A stretch of DNA of 64,000 nt from Glycine soja (lineage: Eukaryota > Streptophyta > Magnoliopsida > Fabales > Fabaceae), in NCBI RefSeq assembly GCF_004193775.1, contig NC_041011.1:41609167-41673166 (forward strand), written 5' to 3'. The position numbers were made by a program, and so were the translations under genes. Position 1 is the first letter of the stretch. Each line of letters begins with the position of its first letter. Below the pieces are notes generated by a model. That model did no database searches and was not told the DNA's origin. It saw only the letters and a list, made by a program, of their open reading frames with translations. Shown piece by piece: positions 55,788 through 64,000 of the stretch.

Positions 55788-56155
55788 TTATTTTGATTAA
55801 AATAATGTTTTACTCACGTAGTTTTCATGTCAATGAAGCCACTAAGATTCCAGGTCTTGATTCGACCCTAAAACATTTTAACGTAGTGGCCAAAAACAAG
55901 AAAAAATTACTAAACTTGAAGATTTCAATCCATGAGAAAAACTTTTGACACTTAGTGTGTTATGTGTATCAATTATTTTGGTTAAGATAATATTTCATTC
56001 CTGTAAGTTTCATGTCAATGAAACCATTAAGATAACTTTTGGGTCTCAATTCGACCCTAAAACACAATAATGAAGTGGCCAAAAATAAGAAAAAATCACT
56101 AAAACTTCAAGATTTCATTCCATACTTCAAACTTTTGGCATTGAAACACTCATGA
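55788..56155. repeat. Two-copy tandem repeat, about 185 bp
   Basis: 55788-55972 and 55973-56155 share TTATTTTG, TTTCATGTCAATGAA, ATTCGACCCTAAAACA, GTGGCCAAAAA and AAGATTTCA in the same order, with scattered differences. It abuts the telomere-like block and precedes the PB1 fragment. Confidence 0.8.
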
Positions 56156-56196
56156 TAGCAATTGAGTAATACAACAATGAAAAATACATATGACGA

Positions 56197-56681
56197 CTAC
56201 AAATCATTTAATAATAAAATAACAATCAAATAAATAGGGGAGAGAGGTTCTTCGAAACTCAATTCAAGGTTCATTGCTTCATTGAGGTATTCATCCAAAC
56301 CCTCCAAATTCAAAGAGCTTGCATAGATTGGTGGTGGTTGCACACATGTTTGTGCGAGTGTGTCTGCGGCGGTAATATATAACTCAAAGCATGTGAGGTT
56401 GGAGAGTTTCATGAATATAGAAAACATAGTAATTATGTCCTCATCATCTTGCAGTATGCATGCCTCATACTGGCCACAATCAACAACAAATGATACAGAT
56501 AATAAAAAATGTATATATCCTTAACTACTTTACCATTTTCTAGACTAATCTTGTTTCTAATAGCTTGTTTCAAGGCATCTATTGACATTTTGTTGTCAAG
56601 TTGAATGATCTTTGGTGAGCCGCTTACAAACGTTGAACCATGTTTAGTTGTTATGATGACATCATTGTAACACACAATCAT
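56197..56681 (-). pseudogene. Second MULE PB1-like N-terminal fragment
   Basis: The start (56681) encodes MIVCYNDVIITTKHGSTFV and IQLDNKMSIDALKQAI. After about residue 57 one frameshift (about 56.50-56.51 kb) moves the reading to VVDCGQYEACILQDDEDI. It then continues through MFSIFMKLSNLTCFELYITA and LEGLDEYLNEAMNLELSFEE. This is the N-terminal part of a MULE protein family different from the 54.7-kb one; the transposase part is absent. A TATA-like TATAAATATA (minus strand, 56771-56780) lies about 90 bp upstream. Confidence 0.75.
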
Positions 56682-57201
56682 AGTGATTGATAATGAAGTT
56701 ATGGTTTAGGGTTTAGGGTAGCAGTAAGGTTTTTGATTGAGGTGATGTATCAGACTGCCTCAATGTAGACTATATTTATAATGTTTAATGACTTGTCACA
56801 AATTTAAAAAAGAATGGCCAAGATTTCACCGACAAAATGAATGGCCTATATATCACCGATTGGAGCAATACATATTGAACAGCCGAGATCTCACCCACAA
56901 AATTAACGAACAAAATCCCACCGAATAAATCGTGTTACCATTAACTTTTTTCTTTAAATATGATGCTTGTATTGTCATCATATACACTCACTTACAGACT
57001 CACTTTCTCTCGTTCTCATATATCCCTTTTTAACTTCTTCTTGACATTAGTACCAAAACCTAAACCATCGAATCTACAACTGCTCATCTTCTTTGGAAAC
57101 AACACCTTCATAGATTTAGAGAAGTATGTAATACATTTTATTTAATTGAATGTTAATTATGTTATGATTTACAAATATTGATGTTATTATTATTTTGATT
57201 T

Positions 57202-57528
57202 TTGCAGGTAACAAATGATGTAATCCAGTCATATGTTCAAGCTATCCTTTCTCCAGATCCTAGAATTGAATCTTTGTTGGTTCAAGTTGGGTTTTTAGAT
57301 GTTACAAAGCTCGGACCTTCTTTTGCATCCTTTCACCAAACTATTGCCAACAATTCTTCCACTAATGACTTTGTTCAAGAAGAGCAACTTGTTCTTCTTG
57401 ATGAAAATTTTCACCACAAGAACATGTACGAGTACGTCGACAGTCGACAAGAAAAGGAATCCTTCCAGATGTGGAACTGGTGGACACGAACGACGTTAAT
57501 TTCCCTAGTTAATTATGTCCTATTATGA
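57202..57528 (+). other. Unrecognised 108-codon ORF within the MULE
   Basis: An acceptor-like TTTTTGCAG ends at 57208, just inside the ORF. The sequence (DPRIESLLVQVGFLDVTKL) faintly recalls the start of plant-mobile-domain/MAIN-like proteins, which often travel with transposons, but the match is too weak to assign. It could equally be a degraded exon of the element. Codon use looks protein-like rather than AT noise. Confidence 0.3.
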
Positions 57529-57895
57529 TGATTGTCGATTTTTTAATTGATTGAACACTAAACAATGCATTAATTGACTGAGCAGTGCATTTTTTTTAGA
57601 TGAATTTATTGAACATTGCTTTTTTCAAGATGATTTGACCTCACATTACTTTTTCCCATAAAATTTGACCTCACGATGCTTGTTTCAAGACAATGTGATT
57701 GAAAGATGCTTTTTACGAGATGATTTGACTGAACACTAATTTTCAAATTATGCAAACCAAATGTAATTAATTAAGACTCAATCTAAACCGTTTATATTGT
57801 CAATGTGATCTTAGTCGTTGGTATGAGTCACATGAGAACACTTGATCACCTTATATATATAGCAGTAAGGATTAGATGTAACTCAATACCTTTAT

Positions 57896-58222
57896 TTGAT
57901 ATTCACCATTTTGCTTAAAAACATTGAGAGTATATTTATTTTTGTGTATTGCGATGGTGACATGATTCCATCATATGAAGGGATAATGTTTGAATGCTCT
58001 ACTAATGTTAAAGTCATCACAATAAGTGAGGACATGACGCTTGATGTCTTAAGGAAAATAATTTTTGACACCATCAAAGGTTGCATAATTTTACTTGATC
58101 TTTTTTATCGTCAACCAATTTACATAGGTAATGATTATGTTGAATATGACTGTATGGAACTCAAAAGTGACGATGATGTGAGAAAAATATTTTTCATCTA
58201 TTCGATTAATAAAACATCATAA
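57896..58222 (+). pseudogene. Third MULE PB1-like N-terminal fragment, opposite strand
   Basis: Encodes FVYCDGDMIPSYEGIMFE, VITISEDMTLDVLRKIIFD, CIILLDLFYRQPIYIG and YDCMELKSDDDVRKIFFIYS, the PB1-like N-terminus of another MULE family. No ATG stands at the expected first position (the codon there reads ATA), and the frame stops at 58220-58222 soon after the domain. No transposase follows. A TATA-like TTATATATATAG lies at 57851-57862. It points towards the right terminal repeat. Confidence 0.75.
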
Positions 58223-58705
58223 ATACGAATAAATTGTTTATTTTTTTTTGTCTTCTTCAATCTAGTCCAAAAAGTCACATAATCTAGATAAACTTTTTAT
58301 TTATTTATCTAAGTTTTTTTTTACTTCAGTATAAGATGAACTTGATTTTATCTCTTTTTTAGTTACATTGAGTTTTATTTAAGGATTAATTTTTTTAAAA
58401 ATATTATTTTAGATAATTTTTTTATAAATAATATATATACATTAGTAAAATAAAAAAATTAAAAAAACCAATTAAAAATGATTTTTTGAAGAAAAAGGTT
58501 AAGAAATCAGATCTAGGGAACCAATGTCTTAATGTGTTATAAAAAAAACCTAGTTAAGAAATCGATTTATAGGAAATTAATTTCTTAACTAAAAAAAAAA
58601 AGAAAGAAGTGAGACATCATTTTGAAAAAAAAATCGATTTCTCACCGTAAACAATAATTTCTATCATTGGTTTAATAACTTTTGAGATGTACTTTGATAT
58701 CAATC

Positions 58706-61100
58706 TATATCAATATATAAAAGAAACATCTCTTTTAGTAACTGCTTTGATGTACACGTTTATTAGGACCATTCTACCCTCTGTTAATTGCGTAACCCCC
58801 AAATAAAAAATTTCAGTTAAATTATGTACCCTTCACAATTTTTTGCATGGTTAACTTTGGTGTGAGGAGGTTTTTGTATCCGGATTCATTTATTTTAACT
58901 TGTTTGTAAACTGCTCCCACACTCCTGCTTTCATGTTCTCTCTCATCCTCTTCTTTTTCATTTTTCTGTCTGTCTGATCCCATAATTCCTTCAAGAAAAG
59001 GCTACATCCAGTTTATTCTTTTCTGATTCCTTTCCTTCCATGTTGCTGAATTGCCTCCCAAAACCCAATGTTATAATTTTATTTTAGGTTTGATAATTTT
59101 TCTGTTTGACGCAGGGGAGTCTAATACTATAAAAAAAAATGATTATTTGTCTTTATTTTTCATGATTGCGTTGAGGCTTAGATTGTTTGGTCCGTTATTC
59201 TTCCGCCACGCGTCCATGTAGGCTTCAGCGATTCAAGAAGGGTCTCTTATCATTGATTTGTCAAAGAACGGTGTGAGATGCTGAGGTAGTAATAATAATA
59301 ACGGTTTATTGTTTTGTATTAGGTTGGAGCATATATAAGCCCATGTTTTGATGAATATGGTTGAAGATTTTCCATCGAAAGCTGCATGGGGTGTGATTAT
59401 TCCAATGCTAAAACCAGCGTTTGGGAACACAGTACGTTACTTGAAGTGCCAACAAAGATGCTTTGTCATGCGAAGTGTCGTTGCGTTGCTTCATAGGGAT
59501 GAGAAGTGAGGTTGTTGAGGTTTTCGTTGGACTCTGCAACAGTGAAGGAAACGGAATTTGTAATATTTTAAATATAAAATCTGCTTCTCCCCCAATTCGA
59601 ATTATTTGCAAGGGATGTGCAACTAGCATTTACGAAGCCAAGTAAGGAATGGTAAGCTTTATGCTTTTGTAATTTAATTTTTTCCATCCCTTTCAGTTAT
59701 CAATGATTTGCGTATAGGGATTGTTTACACAGAATATATAGTGCAGTGATTTGTGTATCATTTCATTTTTTACCGATGGCATTTTTCATAATCTAAACGT
59801 TTTGGTTGTAGATTTTTCTCTTTAAATCACTTCCTAATTAGTATTGGGAATGGATAACCCTCAAGGTGCTACTCTACATTTTAGTATCATTTCTTTCGGA
59901 GTTCTATAGGTTTGGTGCCTTTCATGTTTTTTGATTGAAAAGTCTCTATCATTCTTGGTTTATTATTATTCCTTTTAAGCTTTGAAGAGAAGATTTTTAA
60001 TTTTTATGATGCTTTCTTTTCAGGACGCAAGAGTCAGAGTTTATGCATAGCATTTCCTAGTTCCAAACGTAGGCAAGAAAAACTGGAACCATTGAAGGTC
60101 ACTGGCAATTATTTCGAAATGTCAATTTAACAACTTTTTGTGGGTATTGAAGTTTTAATGTGCACATAAGTTTGTCAACCTGACAACTTTTTATTGCGTA
60201 TTTTTTAGAAAATCTAGAATAGAAAATCGAGATGGTTGGGTTTCTTTTATTTACGAGTTACAACTTGAGTTTATTCTTCATTCTCTTTTCATTTAAACAT
60301 GGTTTTTAAGTATAAAATACAAATGAACTTCTTGATTTATTCTGCATATAACATGGTAAAATATTTAGCATTGAAATCATCTACTCATCGATATGATCAC
60401 TTCATTTGTTTTGCTTTGTCCTTTAATGATTAATATTAATTTCACGAACTCGTGTATATCTATTTGTCAGCACTACAAGAATCGCGACTATTGAGATTTC
60501 ATCTGGCCTCCATTGGTAACTTATGGGATAAGAGACATTTAGGCAATTTCAGTCCCAAAGCCAAGGTCACTACCCCATTTGAAGATGTTGGAAAGTTTTG
60601 CTCATAACAAGTAGAAAGTTACTCACTACCTTGCAAGTCTGTCATGTGCACACTTTAAATGTGAATGGTCATGGATTTTATTTTGACTTTCGATATTAAC
60701 TTACCTTTGGTGTTTAGTGGGTCAAACCATGCTAGATTTAATTTATTTTTCAAGGTCATTTCAAGCTTATATATTAGTAACATGACATTGTGTCATACTT
60801 TGACATATTATCGCCAAAAAAAAAATATTTTATTGGCTGAGTTGCATATTTTTTTTTATTTTTTTTAATTCCTTTTATATATTGACGTTAATTTTATGCA
60901 ACATTTATTATTGACATTTGACAACTTCAAATAAAAAAATACTTTTCAAACAAAGTATAATAATCTACCGCAATACAAATACAAATAAATATAAATTTGT
61001 GGAATATATTTTGTATAATACAAATTAATTTGTACTATATATCAATTATTTTTCTGTTACTGTATTAGTTTTCATTTATTCTCTGCAAAAATAAATAAAA
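58706..61100. other. Spacer with no recognised gene
   Basis: 59.16-59.65 kb is less AT-rich and has short ORFs on both strands (about 60-73 codons) that I do not recognise. A CACTACAAGAA phrase at 60471 resembles a CACTA terminus but has no partner. The rest is AT-rich. Confidence 0.4.
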
Positions 61101-61516
61101 TTACCTACAACATATTCCTCTCTTTCTCTTCTTTTTTCTTTCTGCACAATTATTTCTTCTTCTCTAAATAATTTTCTCTCATTTTCCTTCACTTTCTATC
61201 CATTCCACATCTTTCACCAGATCACCATCACCGTACATAATTTGTTGTTAATTTATTGATTCGAAATTATAATTACGAATAAATCTAGGGTTCAGGCTGA
61301 ATCCGCAACTCCCAATCCGAATATCTCAACCGCATTTGTTCCCTTTGGGTATAGTATCTTTTTGTTATAGGCTTCGATTCGTCGGAGGCATTGAAATTCA
61401 ACCTGCTGCAATTTTTTCTAAAGGAGAAAGGAAAAATAAAATTGTGGACTCGTGTTGATCTTCGTGCTGAGTGATTTGGTCTGTGAATGAGAGATAGAGG
61501 AACGAGATTGGTTTAG
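61101..61516 (+). promoter_or_regulatory. Promoter / 5' leader of the PP2A B'' gene
   Basis: A pyrimidine-rich block (TCTCTTTCTCTTC, about 61.12-61.20 kb), typical of plant transcription starts, is followed by a GC-richer leader up to the ATG at 61517. The exact TSS is not determined. Confidence 0.5.
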
Positions 61517-64000
61517 ATGAACATGGAGGTCGTCACTGATGCGGCGTCGTTGGACCTCGAATTGTTGCAGCTTCCAGAGTTTTCCGGTTTGGCTCTCAAG
61601 TCTAACCTCAATTTCATCGAGAAGCTCTTCGACCAGTGGTTGTCGCTTCCAGAAAGTAATCGATTGGTACGCTTCATTCCGTTTCGGAATCTGAACATTG
61701 CTACATTGCGTAATTTGAGGACTCTCCTTAGCTTGCTTTTATTCTCTTCGTTGATATATTTGTATTTATACGTGTGAATGAAGAATGATGATTTGAAACC
61801 ACATGTGGTGTTGAAGGGGGTGAGGTATTATCCGTGATTATCAGGCAACGGTTTGTAGATAATTAAGGTTTAGGGAAAGATGCATCATTCTTACATTACG
61901 TTTTGGGTCACTATGACATTGCTGAGGAGTATCCACCAACCTTAGCGATGACTAATCTCTGATAGATGATTTGACTGACCATTTCCAGTGGGATCTTCCT
62001 CCCAATCATATTTTTTCCATCCACAAGATTCGAAATTGAGACCTTGCTTAAGGGAATTGAGTCAATACCACTTGAATTGAGGACTTGTTGGTTCTTACAT
62101 TATATTGTTGCCAATAGAGAATGCTGTTGTCACTTAAGAGTTCAGATTTAAAAAAATTGTAATTAAAGATTACAACAGGTTTTGATAGCATTCCACACAC
62201 TTTATTCACCATATTATGACTTTTCAAGTATGCTTGTGTGCTTCTTTATTCACCATATTATTAAGTAGTAATCATTTATTTTTTAAATCCTACATACTCC
62301 CAAGCAATATAAATAAGTTCTTAGTTATGTTGCTCTCCTTGAACACTCCACAGAATATCTCATGCAAAGTTGGTGATATTGTTTTAATATCTCCTTTGTT
62401 AATTGTGCAGGTAACATCATTACTCAATGAAGCAAAGTCTGGTGCTCCTTTGACTGTCCCAGGGAATTGCTCTAGTCCAAATGCTTCAAGTAATTCTTTG
62501 CCTTCCATGTTTCCTGCTGGCACTGCTCCGCCTCTTTCACCAAGAAGTACATCTGGTTCCCCTCGCATTGTGAAGCATAGAGTTGGCCCTTCTAATTTGG
62601 GTTCTCCTTTGAAAGTTGTTAGCGAGCCAGTTAAAGAAGTGATACCTCAGGTTCAGGCAGTCTTATATATATATATTTATTTATTTATTTTCTTCTTCTT
62701 TTAATTAGTATAATTTTTTATAGTAGAGGGAAGTAAAGTATATCTAAAAGGAGGATAATATATTCTCCAGAACAGGAAAAGAAAAATATATCAGAGAAGA
62801 AGAAAAAAAAGTTCAGCCAAGTTACCGAATCCCATGGAGAATATGACATGGCAACTTTTCTCGAGACAGCCATTTGCAGAGCACCAAAGAAAGGCCATAC
62901 ACCATCCTATCCCGTAGACCTATAGCTAGTTGAGGGACAGAGATACCCTTAAATGTGTGACTTTGCACTACAACTACAACCATATAGAATTGCATGAACT
63001 GCAGATTACCGCAAAACTTTTACCTTGTTGTTTTGCTCATGCTTGTCACCTAATCACAAGAAGCTGTTCCAAGGACACACCCAATGCCTGCTGCCAAAAC
63101 CCCCCATGAACTTGTAGCAAATAATTTATATCGATCCTAACAAGTAATAAGGACGGCTGTCTAGTTCTCTCAGTATTTTATTTGATGACATTTTTATCTT
63201 GTACCTGGTTCTCTTGTGTGTTTATGCTTTCTTTTTTCTCTTGTGATTCCTGCCATGTTAATGTGTAATATAAATATTTTCTCGCTTGCAGTTCTACTTT
63301 CAACATGGACCTCCACCTCCAAATGAACTGAAAGAAGAATGCTTGTTTAAAATTGATCGGTTATTCCATGATCATATGGATGGCATGCAGGTGCATGGTG
63401 AGATATCACACCTATAAGTAGCTGATAGCCTGAAGGGCCATTTTGTTGCAACTGGTGAAAAGTGATTTTAAACAAGTTTGATATTCTAGTTTTCTAAATA
63501 ATTACTTCCTCTTTAAATTGAGTAAAAATAACTGATTTAAATATTGTCTGACAATCTTTATAAAATACACTTTTTAATATATTAAAGAGTTGTAACAGCC
63601 AATTCTGAGAATCATTTTACTTTTTTTCTTCGAATGTCAGAATTCAAATCAATTACTAAGGAAGTTTGCAAGCTGCCATCTTTTTTTTCCACTTCCCTTT
63701 TCCAAAAGATTGACAATGGAACTGGTGTTGTGACAAGGTGTGTAATTTATTTTTCTGGAACTTGTTAACTTTTTTGTGTCATGGATGGTGATTCTTGTTT
63801 GAGCTGTTGGGCATTTCAAAGTTTTAGGTCTAGGTGCTGGAGTAGCATTACAATTATCATAAATCTTTCAGAAAGATTTTTCACAGCTGAGCTCCTGATT
63901 ATTGCATTATTTAATTTTGTAAAAGCATGTTTTGAAGTTTGACCCTTTACATGGCTTGTTATCTACGTTATCCATTCCCTCTAGTTTGTTCTACTTTTTT
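61517..64000 (+). CDS. PP2A regulatory subunit B'' (5' part, runs off the window)
   Basis: Coding exons seen: 61517-61666, 62411-62650, 63292-63397 and 63641-63737, GT/AG and in frame; 197 codons plus two bases, continuing beyond 64000. B'' subunits direct the PP2A core to substrates and bind calcium through EF-hands lying further downstream. Landmarks: [10 protein letters not shown] and [15 protein letters not shown] (exon 1); [18 protein letters not shown] and [13 protein letters not shown] (exon 2); [16 protein letters not shown] (exon 3); [17 protein letters not shown] (exon 4). These match Arabidopsis B''alpha-type subunits in order. In exon 4 the family's KID-V-NGTG loop reads KIDNGTG, apparently one residue short. 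Intron 2 (62651-63291) contains no coding. Bases 63738-64000 are intron. Confidence 0.93.

Larger units (their letters stand above)
51479..58705 (-). mobile_element. Composite Mutator-like element, about 7.2 kb, decayed
   Basis: The left margin (about 51479-51640) and the right margin (about 58500-58705, inverted) share, in order, TACATC, ATGATA, AAAT, a GTGAGAAATC...GATTTCTCAC hairpin (51539-51573 and 58609-58645) and GTTA-AGAAATC/GGAA...AACTA blocks. These look like decayed MULE terminal inverted repeats. Inside are a dead transposase gene (minus), a second PB1-like fragment (minus), a third (plus), telomere-like repeat DNA and a 185-bp tandem pair. The outermost bases and 9-bp target duplication could not be fixed. 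The three PB1-like modules differ in sequence, suggesting nested or captured elements rather than one simple copy. Confidence 0.65.

Noticed and set aside
59233..59645. Short ORFs on both strands in a less AT-rich patch
   Set aside because: Overlapping ORFs of 60-73 codons without known motifs. It might be a gene relic but cannot be supported.
60471..60490. CACTACAAGAA phrase resembling a CACTA transposon terminus
   Set aside because: No matching inverted TAGTG end or subterminal repeats found within several kilobases.

Overview
The window is nuclear DNA of a flowering plant. It has intron-rich genes with GT/AG splice sites, AT-rich spacers, MITEs, Mutator-like (MULE) elements and a possible solo LTR. 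Gene families and repeat style suggest a legume, most likely soybean or a close relative; this is inference from remembered homologues, not a database match. Multi-exon models below were built by joining reading frames at GT/AG sites so that the frame is kept and the protein stays collinear with its family.

Layout. 540-5289 (+): CDC5-like MYB splicing factor, 4 coding exons. 8970-13009 (+): PLP-dependent L-threonine aldolase, 9 coding exons, 5' leader intron with a GA microsatellite. 13.6-19.4 kb: repeats only, namely two small foldback elements, a 1.84-kb non-autonomous MULE with a near-perfect 9-bp target duplication and an array of short palindromes, and a candidate solo LTR. 25146-25742 (+): intronless ALOG (LSH3/LSH4-like) gene with long AT-rich flanks. 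26-37 kb: gene-poor, with a small CACTA-like element, a diverged tandem duplication, a G-box/TATA island and MITEs. 37647-40446 (+): RBM42-type RRM protein, 6 exons. 43932-45685 (+): P-class PPR gene broken by one missing base. 47702-49387 (-): intact P-class PPR gene, convergent with the broken one. About 51.48-58.70 kb: composite, decayed MULE with a full-length dead transposase (minus strand), two more PB1-like N-terminal fragments, telomere-like TTAGGG-rich DNA and a 185-bp tandem duplication. 61517 to the window end (+): 5' half of a PP2A B'' regulatory subunit gene.

The host genes are unrelated housekeeping or developmental genes: spliceosome (CDC5, RBM42), amino-acid catabolism (threonine aldolase), organ-boundary transcription (ALOG), organelle RNA processing (two PPRs) and phosphatase targeting (PP2A B''). 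There is no operon-like organisation. I found no convincing tRNA, rRNA, miRNA or CRISPR locus. The less ordinary signals are the two MULE structures and the single-base PPR lesion.
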